64,000 bases of DNA from Sternotherus odoratus (taxonomy: Eukaryota > Chordata > Testudines > Kinosternidae), in assembly GCA_032164245.1 (NCBI GenBank), contig JAVMKO010000007.1, forward strand, positions 1,240,001 through 1,304,000, written 5' to 3'. A model generated the notes under the pieces. It was given only the letters and a program-made list of their open reading frames with translations, made no database searches and was not told where the DNA came from. The number at the start of each line of letters is the position of its first letter. The stretch's first letter is position 1. Position numbers and translations under genes: made by a program. Positions 37,651 through 51,192 of this stretch are shown here, one piece after another.

Positions 37651-38211
37651 CAGGGCCGGCGACGGGGGGTACAACGGGTACAGCTGTACCGGGCCCCGGA
37701 CTTCAGGGGGGCCCCCTGAAGTCCGGGGCCCGGTACACAGCTGTACCCCCTTGTCGCCGGGGCTGTGAGCAAGGCGCGGCTCCGGGCAGCCGCTGCCGCG
37801 CTCACCAGCCCCCTCCCCTGGCACCCAGCAGCCTCCCCCCGCCTCCCTTTGCTTCTCCCGGCCGGGCCACGCGGCCGCAGCACATGCGGGGGTTGGGGCC
37901 TGCGGGAGGCAGGAGACCGGCGGGGGGGGGGGGGGCCGCGGGCAGCGGGAGACCGGCCGCGGGGGGGGAACCCCGCAGGCGGCGGGAGACTGGTGGTGGG
38001 GGCCACGGGCGGAGGGAGACCGGCGGGGGGGACCCGCAGGGGGCGAGAGACTGGCGGGGGGGAAGCCCGTGGGCAGCGGGAGACCAGCCGGGGGGGGGGA
38101 ACCCCGCGGGCGGTGGGAGACTGGCGGGGGGGGCCGCGGGTGGCGGGAGACCGGGGGGGGGGCCCGTACAATCTGCCGTATGGGGCCCCAAAATTCCTGT
38201 CGCCAGCCCTG
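37651..38211 (+). mobile_element. GC-rich hAT-like element with a long subterminal palindrome
   Basis: Flanked exactly by TCTACACT at 37643-37650 and 38212-38219. The ends CAGGGCCGGCGAC and GTCGCCAGCCCTG are inverted with one difference. The left part folds into a long stem around GTACAGCTGTAC and CGGACTTCAGGGGG. The interior is a G-rich array. Frames of 178-207 residues here are not coding. Confidence 0.85.
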
Positions 38212-38266
38212 TCTACACTTAGAAGGCTGCAGTTGTGGTGCTGCACCCAGACTGCTATCATGATTC

Positions 38267-38702
38267 AGGCTATGTCTACACTACAGCTTATGGCAGCATA
38301 ATTTATGTTTCTCAGGGGTGTGAAGAAACCATCCACCTCAGCATCATAAATTACACCGACAGAAGTACCAGTGTGGACAGTGCTATGTCGGTGGGAGAAC
38401 CGCCACTCAAGGAGGTGGCTTTATTATGTGGATGGGAGAGTTCTCTGGCCTAGAGCGCCGTCACCAGATGTGCTGCAGCTGTGCTGCTGCAATGCTGTAT
38501 AGATAGACATGCCCTCAGTATAGACACTACCTAACCTGATGGAAGGGGTCGCCCTGAGTGGCAGGAGCTAGGTCGATGAGAAGAATTCTTCCATCAACCT
38601 TGCACTGTCTACGCTGATATAGCAACGTCTCACAGGACTGTGGATTTTTCACACCCCTGAGACAAGTACCAATGTAAGTTCCTAGTGTCGACCAGCCCTT
38701 AT
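38267..38702. mobile_element. Foldback-type dispersed element
   Basis: The left part, ggctatgtctacactacagc ... tttctcaggggtgtga, is repeated in inverse at the right (tcacacccctgagacaagta ... cctagtgtcgaccagccc). No transposase is seen. The boundaries are approximate. Confidence 0.5.
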
Positions 38703-40075
38703 AGTCAGCATTAAAACTATAGGTATTACTCAGCCTCTTCGATTCCTGCTCAGTACTCAGAAAACCATAACAAGGACACGTATTCTCTGTCGTAGGTTTT
38801 CTCCGTTCATCATTAAACATTCAGTCTAAGCAGTTTGTTTAACTTTTCTGAGGAGGAAGTGAAAATGCCCACAGGGGAGGTAGAAAGCAAGTAGCCAATT
38901 TAGTTAAGCGAGCCTCCATGATGTGACTGTTTACTAGAAAGGCAAGTGAGATGTCAGCAGTTCATAGATTTTGGATGTTTGACTGGATGTTGGTTTTTCT
39001 AGGCAATTTGAACAAATTGGTTTCACTTACATGATGATATCCAACAAAGTGAATTGTAAGTAGCAATGCCTACAGTATAAATAGCTGCGGTAAAATAACT
39101 TCAGGCCAAGACCGGAGCCGGGAGAATAATTTGAAACTAAACATTTAACAAATTTACCTCTTTTTCTGTTGATGAAGTGTCCAGAAATGTCTGCCAAATT
39201 CTCAGATATGTTGATAAATTCCAATTATTTGTGAATTTCTTCACTGAAATAGTCTTGGTCTGGAGCTCATTTGTGAATCGCAAAGAATCCAAATTTGAAA
39301 TATACGATGTATTGATTAGTTAGGTTCATCACATAGTACTGCTTCCGTTTCCCGATTGGATAGCGTATGTAACTAACCAAGAACAGTGCAGCTGCTGAAT
39401 TGCATATCTGAGTATAAAATCGGAAAAATTGCAAATTGACATTTACAAATGTCACTGGCTAATATTTCACAGCATGCTAGTGAAAAAAAAAACATTTTAC
39501 AAGTATTTGTGCTAGTAGAACATGAAAATTCAAATATTCATGTACAATGTACACAAAAGGATCACAGCGACACGTGAACTGAAATTCACTTTCAAATAAT
39601 GGTTAGCACTAATATCCCAAGCGCAGTCTAGACAAACCAGCAAGGCATGAGACATTCTGCTGCATCTCTAAGAGGCAGAACACAGAACCTGCAGCCCAGG
39701 GGAAGGAGAGCTAACCTGGTATAAGCCATCCTTACACCTTCACAACCCTGGGCTGTTTGGGGGCCTGGAGAAGCCCTCAGTATAAAACACAGATAGCTCC
39801 AGGGGCCTGTCTAAACTACAGCAGCCTCCCTAGGCTGCCCTATGAGTGCAGTGCTGCCAGCCTCCACCCCACTGCAGAATGTCCCAATGCTGGGACCTGT
39901 AAGGGGGGTCCTTAAGGGGCAGCCGTATGGCTGTCTTCTGCCATGTCTGTGCCCAGGGAATCCTTGCCTGGCTGGATTCAGGGCTTTCAGGCTCCCTTTA
40001 GTATAAGAGGCAATATAAATGGGATGGAGAGAGAGTTAGGAGCTCACACTGGTTGCCTTAAGTTAGGCTCTTAGC
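38703..40075. other. Intergenic
   Basis: No gene or clear repeat. Confidence 0.5.
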
Positions 40076-40976
40076 CCTGGTTCCCACTACGGCTTAAAGT
40101 CGACTTTAGCAAGCTAAAGTCGATTTAAGCCTGTACCCGTCCTCACCTGCATGCCCTTAAAGTCGATTTTAAGGGACCTTAAAATCGACTTTATAACTCC
40201 TCCATTACCAGAGGAGTAGCTGAAATCGACCTCTCTCTAGGTCGATTTTCAGCTAGTGAGGCTGCAGGTGACATTAAGCCTCCGACCTTCCCAGCAGCTC
40301 CGCGAACCCCCCGCCCGCCCGAGCAGCCCCGCAAACCCCCCCCCCCCGCCTGCCCCAGCAGCCCCGCAAACCCCCCCACCTGCCCCAGCAGACCCGCGAA
40401 CCCCCCCGCCCGCCCAAGCAGCCCCACGCCGGACCCCCCCCCTGCCCAAGCAGTCCCGCGCCGGACGCCCCCGCCCGAGCAGCCCCGCGACCCCCCCCCC
40501 CTGCCTGCCCCAGCAGCCCCGCGAACTCCCCGCCCGCCCGAGCAGCCCCGCGCCGGACCCCCCCCCCCGCCTGCCCCAGCAGCCCCGCGAACCCCCCCCC
40601 CGCCCCCCCGAGCAGCCCCACGCCGGCTCCCCCCCCCAGCTCGGGGGGAGGGGTTCGCGGGGCTACTGGTGCAGGTGAGGGGGTTTGCAGGGCTGCTCGG
40701 GCGGGTGGGGGGGTTCGCGGGGCTGCTCGGACTGGGGCTGGTCCCCTGGGGAGCGTGCCTGGCTGCCCTGAAAGGCAGTGACAGCTGGGGACTCCCTGCA
40801 CTGTGGGATACTTACCCACAGTGCAACACTCCCTATGTCGACCCCTGCAAAAGTTTTAAGGACAGACACGGAGTTGCTGTCCTTTGTGGGGATGCACTAA
40901 GTCCATTTTCTAAAGTTGACTTCAGAAAATCGACTTAAGGGAAATCGACTTAGTGCTGTAGTGAAGACGTACCCTT
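40076..40976. mobile_element. GTCGA-rich foldback element with C-rich interior
   Basis: The ends cactacggcttaaagtcgac and aatcgacttagtgctgtagt are imperfect inverses. A 34-nt near-perfect palindrome (40159-40192) reads AAAGTCGATTTTAAGG and its inverse. TTAG flanks both sides and may be a 4-bp duplication. The 40290-40640 interior is a C-rich minisatellite. Confidence 0.6.
40290..40640. repeat. C-rich minisatellite inside the GTCGA element
   Basis: Repeated units of type gcagccccgcgaaccccccc cgcctgcccca, about 30-36 bp. They produce long spurious frames on both strands. Confidence 0.8.
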
Positions 40977-43261
40977 AGATCCACCTTGAACCACCGAAAT
41001 AGTGGCCCGGTTTCCAGAAATGCGGCGTGCCATTGACTCCCATGAAAGGAAAGGCGATTACTGGGAGCGCAGTATGTTTGAAAAATGACTTCGAGTGCAA
41101 GCTCGTCAGGGACAAGGGTGTTTGTACAGTGCACACTGGAGGCCCGGATCTCGGTTGGTGCCTCTAAGCACTATCCAAATATAAATAAAAACCAAACATT
41201 TCACAGCCTTTGAAAACATGTAATTTGAGATCAGTTCTAGGAATGGGCAAAAAGTTTGGGTGCGGTAGTTTCACATGTTTGTGGAACCAGTTTATCTGTC
41301 TCTGTTTAAACCTCTTGGCAGGGAGATCTCACTGGTGATCATTGAAAGCACTCTGACCGTGATGGAATTTCTAATTTTTTGCTTCTTGAATATGATTATC
41401 TCTGTTGTCTCCCGCTGAATCTCTCGCTTCGATGGGCACTTTCTAGTCCAGCAATGGCAAAGCCAAGAGGGAGGCAGAGGTGGCCTTTAGGTCTAAACAT
41501 GAGTTTTTATGCCTATTTTTCAGTGAAATAGTGACTCAGCACCACCCCCAGATCTCCTTAGACAAAACCTGGCTACCCCACTGTGGGCTACCTCCTAAAA
41601 TCTATTTAAGTGTCTACCCCATGCTGATTTCAATGGGAGCTCAGCATTTAAATATCTTTGAGGATCTGGCTATGCCAACATCATGTTTGTTTTCCTACTG
41701 GATCAATATATTAGCTTGCCAACATGCTGCTGGTAGTATATTTCATTTCCAGTGCTTCTGGAAAGCTTAGCTTAACAAACTTTTTTCCTTGTGTGTGTGT
41801 GTGATTTTTTTTTCTTTTATCAAATTGACAAACTGATAAGTTATCCATTTATTGAAGCATTTCTACTCCTGGGGAAATAGTAACAAAATATTAATGAACA
41901 TCTTTGCATATTAAAAACCAAATTTCAACTTATCATAGACCAAGATTTTCAAAAGTGACTAATGATTTGAGGAGCCTCAGTATTTGATGCTCAACTTGAG
42001 ATACTTTAAAAGGACCTGATTTTCAAAGGTACACAGCAGGCCTTTCTGAAAATTGGGCCCCCGTTCAGGTGCATCAACACTATCATCCAAAAATTGGGCC
42101 ACCCAAAAGCACTTACTCATTGTTGGAAGGGGCGGCCCAACATGTTCTTGTGTGTGGCATCTGTGTGAGCAGTGATTTTTTTATACAAACATTAATAGAA
42201 AAACAATTTTCATCCAATAGCAAAAAATCATTTCATACTTAAATGAAAGTTGACTAAGGTGGAAGCAGAATTAGATTTCCACTTTTTTCAATCAGTGTAT
42301 CTCAGAAAAGATAGCTGTGTATTTACAGCCAGTTTCCCCAGTAGGCATATGCCAAATTGTATTGATAAAGGTATGCTAGTGGTGCATATAAGCATCCACC
42401 CCTGGCATCTGCAATTTCCTTTCCCCACCCCACAACTATTACCTCAACCTTCTGGGTTTTAATGTCTGTAGAACAAAAAATGACATGTCTTGGTGCAGTG
42501 TTGCCAAATACCTTTGTTCTTCCAGCCTAATTGTATGTTAATATAGAAAAGGGCTGGCACTGATCCTGTAGTACTGTACACAGTGACTCATTTAGTTCTA
42601 CTGTATTACTTTAAAATCTGTACTGCAGTGCCCCCTAGAGGAATAAGGATTCTGTTGATAAAGCTGAGCTAACTGTGATCTTTGCTATTATTTCATTTGG
42701 ACCAATGATTAATGTGACAGAGGGAATTATATTCAGGTACATAGTAACACATTTATGATCTCTGTGTGACTTAAAAGAGAGAGGCTGGGGTTTTTTTCAC
42801 TGAAATATCAAAGCTTGGTGAAGTTTCAAAAAATATTGTTCATATTAACCCATGTGGTATACAGAACTCTTCTCAGAGAGATTATTCTTAATAAAACATA
42901 AAGGCAAACATTATGTTTCAAGCCAAATAAAGCACCATTTAGTCAGTAAAACTGTGGAGGGGGAATACCAGATTCTCATATTCATTGAAATCACAGCTGG
43001 AAAAGACTTCCATGATTAGGTTATTGTTATCATCAGTCCAAGAACATAATCCTCAGGTTCTCTGGACATTCACTTAGCTCCAGATCTTCAGAAGTACTTA
43101 GGCTCCTACCTTCCACTGATTTCTGTAGAATATAGGAGCCTAAACACCTTTGAGGATCGCCCCGATCAGTATCAATGCAATAATGATAAATCCCGGTTCT
43201 GATTTTCCTTCCTTGCCTGGCAGCTAAATAAGAACACTATTTATTTATTCAGGTTTTTATA
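40977..43261. other. Intergenic
   Basis: No gene. 41940-42070 and 43070-43155 carry dispersed hairpin sequence (ttaggctcctaccttccac ... ataggagcctaa). Confidence 0.45.
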
Positions 43262-43330
43262 CTGTACTCCTCATCTTAGTGTTATGCAGGAGGCCAGATT
43301 AGATGATCATAATGATCCATGATGGTTTTA
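43262..43330 (+). mobile_element. CR1 3' remnant
   Basis: gcaggaggccagattagatg atcataatgatcc is a decayed CR1 3' end. Confidence 0.6.
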
Positions 43331-46300
43331 AAAAGCTATTAAATTATATCTGAGCACCTATTGAGATACAAACTAAGGATGGTCCTTAAAAAGATATGAA
43401 ATAAATAATAGAAGACTCACTACTAGACTTGGGCTGGGTAACGTATCTGTCCCCCAGGTACCATCAGAGCCAAATACTGCTGTGTTAGGGAGTCCTAGAG
43501 GACAGATAATGGCATTGGATCTCAGGAGCAAGCAATTCAGGTGGAACAGGGATGCGCAGCAAACATCAGCCATTGAAACCAGTGATGCCAAAGTATTGAA
43601 AGTGACATGAAAAGAGAATCAGCGCTGATACGCCTATCAAAAACCTGAAGTCCACTGCCATACAGGTGTGGGGGGAAGGGGAGGAATGTAGTGCTACTTT
43701 TCCTGTAACTGGACCCCCTTGAGTTGCCAAAATGAGCTGCTGCTCACAGTATATTGCGCAGATATTCAAAATATGTACATGTTGCACTGGGCTCCCCCTC
43801 ACCAGTTTCCGAACCTGCCCCGGGGCTTTTGCATGCCTGGGGTTTGGCTCCTTCTTGACTGGGGAAAAATATAAATAGTGTCTGCTCCCACATGTTGCCC
43901 CCCTGTGTCACTAAAGTGAGGCATTGCTTACAGTGACTTGCGCCAAACTGAGCGCCGCCCTCTCTTGTCTTACAGGAAGGATGAAATAATTACGGTGTAC
44001 ATCATTGGGCATCGGCACTGACCCCTCACGCGGACGAACGGGGCAGTTTGCGCTCTCTGAGCGATTGTTCCATCTATTGTTCTGAGCTACTGTTCCCATC
44101 TCTGCCTCGGTTACACTCATTCAGGTTGTGGAGGTTTTCGTAACAGCTAGTGAAACACTTTTCCCTTTGAAATGAAAGCCAGTAATGAGAGGATATCTTC
44201 AGAATGGTGTTGGGGCCAGCTGTTTCTGAGACCTGTTGCAATAGGTCTGAGCCAAAGGAGAGCTGGCATTCCCCGGTCATTAAATTACTCTGCTTTTGCT
44301 TCCACAACATGGGTCATTCCACTACTTTAGTCATCCAGATGCCTGATAGTTTACAGGCCTTGAAGATTTCAAAAAGGATTCAGGTGAAGCGGTTTGTCCC
44401 CTGGTCTAACTCCACTGTGCTTGCCTAGACAAGAGTCATGCCGAAGGGGACCATGTCTATTTACAGCTGCCTGCACAGGATCACCGGGTCTCTAGAACCA
44501 GACCTGGGAGACCTTTGAACTAAGCAAAACGAAGGCCTCCTTGGAAAATGGGATGAACTGATTATAAATTAATAACCTCTTCCTTGGGGGGGGGGGGGCT
44601 AGAGATGGCAGAAATGCAAAGTACTAGGCCACTGCCTGCCAGAATTAGGCAGAGAGATAAGCAAGGAGAAAATGATTCCCACCCCCCACCCTGTCTCTGC
44701 GGAATGAAGTGAAAAATAGAATTGCTGAGCTAACCTGCCTGGTCACATGGGCTAGATCCAACCACTCAGAGACCCTGGCTGGAGAGAGTCCATGTGGTTT
44801 TCCATCATTGACCTTGTACCTTCATATGAGCTGTCTCAGCAAACCCAGCCTGACCTCAAAGACACACTGTAAGCAGAAACGTTAGCTGTGGGGCACCTCC
44901 TCTAAGGCACAGCTCCCTCCCTGCTTCCTCCTCGTGGATAGGTGTTTGCTGCTCATGACACCTGTGTGGACCAACAAGTACGGGACGGAGCCTAAGCTCT
45001 GCCCACTCCCTAGGCACATGCCCTGGGTTGACAGCAAGCAAGCATGCAGCACCTAATTACTAGAGTACACCTGGACTGAATATCCACCTAACACTCCCCC
45101 CCCCCCCCCCGTTCCCACCGAAAGAGGAATGGGAGCAGGTGTTCTTAGTCCTCCTTACCCTTCTCTCTTTTCTCACTCACACATTCATACACAGAATAGC
45201 CCAGGACTGAGAAGTCTGCCTTCTACCCGCTTTTTAAAATTAAATACATTTCCTCTTGCAAATGTGCAGCACACACCACTTAAAGTTGAAAGAGACTTCA
45301 GTCTCTCTAGACTGCAGCCAAACAGAGAACAAAGCGCGGCGTTACTGCCCTGACTAAAGGTATCATTAGCTTTTATTTCCCCCAAATTTATGATGAAATT
45401 TTTGTCTTGTGCTGTATGTAACATATTTTAATGCACATCGTAAACCTTTGGTCACACACGGAAACTGACATTAAACAACTGCTGAAGGTGTGACATAGGC
45501 TGATGAAAGCCAGTAAATGTAGGTTTAATGGAGCATTGTTCATACCATATGGCCTCCAATGCTGAAACAAATGCAGTCCATTAAAAAACAGTTGTGATGG
45601 GGGGTGTCAAGGACTGGATGGGTCACAGCTGTACACTGCTGGAGAAGCAGAGAAGACATCTGCATGCCTCAGCTGAGTGGCTCTGAAATGGGCACTGCAG
45701 TTCAGACTGTGCCGCTCCCCTGTAGCTCATTGAAAGGATGTCACTCGCTTGAGTCCCAGAAGGCCAGACCCGGAGAGGTGGATACGCGCATCACTCCCAT
45801 CTAAATCAATGGGAGCTAGGCATCTCAATGTGTGGAGATGCCCACTGTGTGGAGATGCCCACTGCTTCACACAGACTGGTTGTCCCTGTTTTCACTGAAT
45901 AATGAGTCTTTATTTTTGCTGCTAATAGAAGCGAGAAGCAGGGTTGTTTAGACTGCCGGGGGCAGATCCCACCACATTTTAACCTCCCTGTGAGACAAAA
46001 ATGGGGATTTTCTGTATCAGTGGGCTGTTCAGGATTAGTGAGAAGCAGGAATGCTGGAGCTTAAGAGGCACTGAGATGGTGCGGGCTATCCTTGGGGATG
46101 AGTGGGATCCTTTGGCGGGTCTGGCGCATCGAAGGGGTACCTCCAAGGGACTGTTTAAAAGCTGGCCCATAGCACAGAGCCTGTGTGTCTGTGACTGTCC
46201 CTGCATGAGAGACTGTCGGGTGTCCTTCACGTGTCAAGGGGGCTGTCACACACTGTGTCCCCATTCTGGCCCATGACAAGTAGAGACATGTGCCTCTGAA

Positions 46301-46533
46301 CATTTTCACCTGTGCTGTCGTAAAGTCATTCAGTGCCAAAAGGGAGCCCCTTTCTTGCTTCAGTATTAAACATCTTGCTTCTTTTTGGTCTGAGTTCAGG
46401 ATTGAAAGCTCAGTGCTTCGGTGGTTCCCCCACACACACACCCCTACACTCCTCCCCCCCACAGCCCCCGGCCTGCTATATGTGTTGTAAGAAAGTCGGC
46501 AAACAAAAGCATACACCAAATGGACGTACAGAG
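43331..46533. other. Intergenic
   Basis: No gene. The open frames are short and lack domains. C-runs occur at 45099-45110. Confidence 0.5.
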
Positions 46534-47456
46534 TGTGATAAATGAAGGGTGGGTAGGTAGTGCCCTTTTATAGACACCCAGCCAGCCAGGTAGCTGTCAC
46601 ATCCCTATTTGTAGCTGTTCTCTACTGGCTTTATCTGTAAAGGGTTAAAAAGTCCATAGGTAAAAGGGAGGGAGTGGGTACCTGGCCAAAAGAGCCAATG
46701 GGAAGGCTAGAACTTTTTAAAATCGAAACAAGACTCCCCTTTGGTCTGTCTGTGTTGTTCTCCCGGAGAGCAGGCACAGGGCTGGAGCTATGCTGTAAAA
46801 GCTTGCACCAGGTATGAAAAAAATCATCAAATCATACTCACTACTCATTGGATACCCCAGATATGTATGTAATTCAGGAAATGTCTAGGAGACACGATTA
46901 GGTTTCTCTCTTTTATTTCGGTAAGGCTTGTGGATTCTTTTGTGCTAACCCCCAAATGCTTTGGTTTTGCTTGATCCATTAAGCTGGATCTCAAGAAACC
47001 ACTCTTGATGCTTTATTATATTTGTTCTTTTTAAATCTAGCAATAGCCTAAGTGCCAGATGTAATTTCTTTTCTTTTGTTTTTAATAAAATTTACCGGTA
47101 CCTTTTGAAGAACAGAATTGGATTTTTGGTGTCTTAAGAGGTTTGTGCATGTGTTGTTTAATTAACTGGTGGCAATAGCTGGTTTCCTTTGTTTTCTTTC
47201 TCAGCTCTTTCCCAGAGGGAGGTGAAAGGGCTTGAGGGTACCCCCACAGGGAGGAATTCCCAAGTGCACCTTCCTGGGTTTCAAAGGCTTTTTTTTCACT
47301 TGGGCGGTGACAGCATCTACCCATCCAAGGTCAGAGAGAAGCTGTGACCTTTGAAGTTTCATACCAGCCTGGAGTGGCCAATAATAATTTTTGGAATCCT
47401 TGCAGGCCCCCACCTTCTGCACTCAAAAGTGCCAGAGTGGGGACTCGGCCTTGACA
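46534..47456 (+). mobile_element. Candidate solo LTR (endogenous retroelement)
   Basis: It starts TGTGATAAATGAAGG and ends CGGCCTTGACA. A TATA-like ctttttaaaatcg lies at about 46710 and an AATAAA at 47083. I recall similar sequence as an LTR in tortoise-type genomes. No clear target duplication, so the exact ends are uncertain. No coding part remains. Confidence 0.5.
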
Positions 47457-48617
47457 CAGGTCAACCTGCATGGTCACAGAAAGTTAAATGTTACCAGTGG
47501 GTAAATTCACTGTCTGGACACTACTGTAGTTACATACAATTTGGGGTATATAACTGGAGCATTATTGTTATCTCCAGGGAGACTCGCATGGCACAAGTAT
47601 AGTTACAGTAGCACCTACAAGCCTCAACTTAGCTTGGGGTTCCACTCTGCTAGGCAGAGATACAAAGCCCCTGGCTCAAACAGCTTGCAAATTAATTAGA
47701 CAAGAGGGACAAAGAGTGGGAAGAGAAACAGCGGTGAAGTGATGTGACTGAGGTCATGCCGCAGGTCTGTTGCAGAGGTGGGAACAGAAGCCCGCTCACC
47801 TGATCCAAGTCCGGTACCTTATTCTCTAGACCATGCTGACTTCCTAGAGCTAGAGAAATCAAGCAAAACATGCTCTATGAATGTGCCTTTGCATTTATAA
47901 ATGACTCTGCTTCAGCCATTCCCCTTTTGTATTTGTTCTCCAGGTACTTTCCAATATTTTGATTCAGCATTTGGATCTAAAGTGGAGCCAAATGGCCTTC
48001 AGGGATCACTTATAAACCAGAAGGCCTCATTTTTTAAATCAGACAGGATCCATATTTGATTTGGCTCCAAACCCCTCCCCCAGGGTCCAGTTAGAGTGGG
48101 CAGCTGAGTCATAACAGATCTCAATATGGTATTTAATATATGGCAAAAAACACAGCTCGGGTGTCTTGTAACACTTAGCTGAACTTGGTAATTAGCATGT
48201 ATGAATGTGGAAAACTGCTCCATCATTAAATACTGCATACATTCCTAGGAGCTTGGATTCCTATTATTATCATAATAATGTAGGGGCTGACAGACTGTTA
48301 TTTAACCAGCATGAGGTGAAGGATAATATGCATGCAGACACAAATGTGTGTGTGTGTGTGCATGGATATAAATAAACACAGAGAAATAACAAATGGTAAA
48401 CACTGAGCCCTGTAAATTTGCTATCTTTGTCTCTATGCCATTGTAATTCACAGACTGATTAAGTAGTAGCGTGTATTGCTCTGTCACTGTGCACTGCATT
48501 TTAAATATATGTAAATAAACGGCATTGAAATTATATTAATTGCTTTAATCTTTTTAGGAATCACACCCCACTTTACCTCTGATCCATGCTTGAATAGGGC
48601 AGCTTGAGGAGAGGAAC
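47457..48617. other. Intergenic with a decayed MIR/L2-like stretch (47.64-47.85 kb)
   Basis: No gene. gtgactgaggtcatgccgca and tctctagaccatgctgact resemble an old SINE/LINE tail. Confidence 0.4.
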
Positions 48618-48625
48618 CATTAATT

Positions 48626-48742
48626 CACTGATTCTCAACCTATTTACCATTGTTACCGCATCCAAATACTACCTCTATGGCCCTGAGGATGTCACATGGG
48701 CCACAGCTGTATGCTGATTGGGCTGCATGTTGAAAACCACTG
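48626..48742 (+). mobile_element. Short hAT MITE, exact 8-bp duplication
   Basis: 117 bp flanked by CATTAATT at 48618-48625 and 48743-48750. The ends CACTGATTCTCAACC and GTTGAAAACCACTG are inverted. Confidence 0.85.
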
Positions 48743-48750
48743 CATTAATT

Positions 48751-51192
48751 GTATGCTTTCCTACTGTTATTTTTTAATTGTTTTTAATACATTGGGTCAA
48801 AATCCCGAGGTCCTCAGGGTGGGCTCATTCCTCCCACTCCCACGTCCGCAAGTGGGGGGAAACCCTCTCCAAGCTCTGTGGTGGATGCTCTGCAGATCTA
48901 GAGGCCACATGGGTAGAGGAGACTTGAAGGGCCAATGGGAGGAAGGAGGATGCATCTTGTTCTCCTCTGTCCCCAGGGAGCTCAGGCCTGGACCTTTGTT
49001 ATTTTTCCCACCGAGCTCACTTCTCCCAGCAGATTCTGGGCATTGCTGCTGCCAGGAGGAGATAGGCTGCCCCAGACCGAGGGGAACATACATGGCAAAG
49101 GCAGCACAGAGGCACAAGGCCTCCATCTAGCCTTGGCTTCCCAGGAATCTCTGGAAACACATGGGATTTGTGAGAGCAGGGCTCACGGCCGGTCATGGAC
49201 CACACCACACCTTCTGGAGGAATGAAAATCCTCATGGACAACTCCTTCTCCAGAGCCACAACCCCCAGGAGTTTGGTGGAAGAGGTTTGTCCAGCCTGAC
49301 ATCTCACCCAGGCCTTGCATGAACTTTTTAGCTGAGCTGGCCTGAAAATAAAAGGAAAGGGAATGGGGTCAGAGGAGAGATATCTCCCATATTCTCAGAG
49401 AAGAGTTTTCATGTAACTTCATAGCTCTGGTTAAATATTTCAGCATCTCTGCAGGAACCTTGATAGTGTTGTATTTGCCACGGTGCTTTTCTATAGCCAT
49501 TGTTCCCAAAATTTAGTAGTGTTGTTATTTACTATTTATATTATCATAGCCTTTTAGACACCTCAACGAAGCTCCCATTGTGCTTCACGCTGTACATACA
49601 AACAGTTCCTGCCCTGGACACTAAGGGTCAAATTCAGAAAAGCCCCTACGTACATCATCCATATTCAGGCCAGCACTCAAGTACACTTAGAGCTTGTAGT
49701 TTACCAATAAAGCACCCACAATTAAAAAAAACTGTGTTTATCCAACAAATACTGAAAAACCACTAGAAATGGTTGTGTGTATGGGCTTGTCTACACAGCA
49801 CAGGGATGGGGGCAGGGGAGAGTTCTAATGTGCTGCGTATTAATTGGTCAGTGTAACCCCTGCTGGTGCACACGAAAGGTTCCCCCGTGCACTTTAACTA
49901 ATGTTGATTATACCAGTGCTACGCTAAATGGCACATCACAAAGAGATTACTCATTACCGGATACACTACTGGAATGAGTAACGTATGTAAGACACATTTA
50001 TTGCAGTGGGTACAAAGCGAAAGTAACAAAAGAACCCCAGATTTTGGACATTACATAAAACTCAAAAACAAGTCACCCCCCCCGGATTAATACACCCCCA
50101 AAACAGAAACCCTCCACAGGCTTTACCTAGGTGTTGTTTAAGGTCAATGGATTTCAATGGGACTTACACACACACCTAAAGCTCAGCACATACTTACAGG
50201 GTGTCCTGAGTTGGGATGCCTTTCTGAATTGGGACTTCAATAGGTCAGACATAGAACAGGAAGGAAAAACGAAGTATGGTCAGCTCCATGTTACAGCTGG
50301 GGGCTTGAGGCCCAAGGAGATTAGGGGAGCTGTTTAAAAGGCCTAACTCTGATCCAACAGAAGCCAATGGCTCCCGTGATTTCAGTGGCAAGTGCTTTCA
50401 GAAAATCCCACTCTGCGACTTGCCCAAGGTCATATAGAAAAACCTTTGGGCAGGCTGGCAATCACGCGCAGATCTCCTGTAGCACCAGCTAGTGGTTTAA
50501 TCCTAAACCCACCAGCCTGCTTCTCCTGCTAAGGACAAACTGTAGCTGCAAGACATCCTTTCACTAGGGCACAGACAGGCCTTCATGTGCTTCCTACCCA
50601 CAATGGAAAGATGCTTTGACTTATTTAATGTGCTGTGATGGGACTTTCCAAGACAAGGTGTCCCAGGTGCTAAGTGTGGAGCAGGGAGACTGTTGTTCGG
50701 TGCGCACAGTGCAGAACAATGCTGACATGAGAGCAGCATCGGTCACGTCAATTAGCAAAACCTAGCCTCCCCTTCAGTTTATGAAACAAGACCGGAGGAT
50801 GCTCTAGTTGTCAAACTGCGGTTCCGTGACACCAGCTCATGGTGATGTTGCAGTGAACGGGCTTGAGTCTCCATTCACACTGGTGCAAAAGAAGAGTAGT
50901 CCCATGGAATTCGGTGGAGTTGTACTGGTGTAAAAACTGGTATAAGAGAGAAGAGAATCAGGCCAAGTGTATCCAAATGAAGCTCCCAGATGTATCCTCA
51001 AGTGCCACCATGGTCACTTCGGACAGAAGTATAAAGAGCTTTGTGTTCTGATTGGTTTGAAGATGATCGGTTGTTTTACATGGCACCTTTCAGAAAGAGC
51101 TAGCAAAGCATGACAGTAACTAATGTCCCAACCACTCCTATCACGTGGGCATGTATTAGTGAGACCAGTTTTATAAAGCATAGAATCAGGAC
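48751..51192. other. Intergenic with old element fragments
   Basis: No gene. 49784-49950 begins gggcttgtctacacagcaca, a dispersed-element end. 50285-50510 has MIR/L2-like wording (gcgacttgcccaaggtcata). 50805-50835 is a hAT left-end remnant (tgtcaaactgcggttccgtg). Confidence 0.45.

Noticed and set aside
37599..38301. Open frames of 129-207 residues on both strands
   Set aside because: Produced by the G-rich interior of the hAT-like element 37651-38211.
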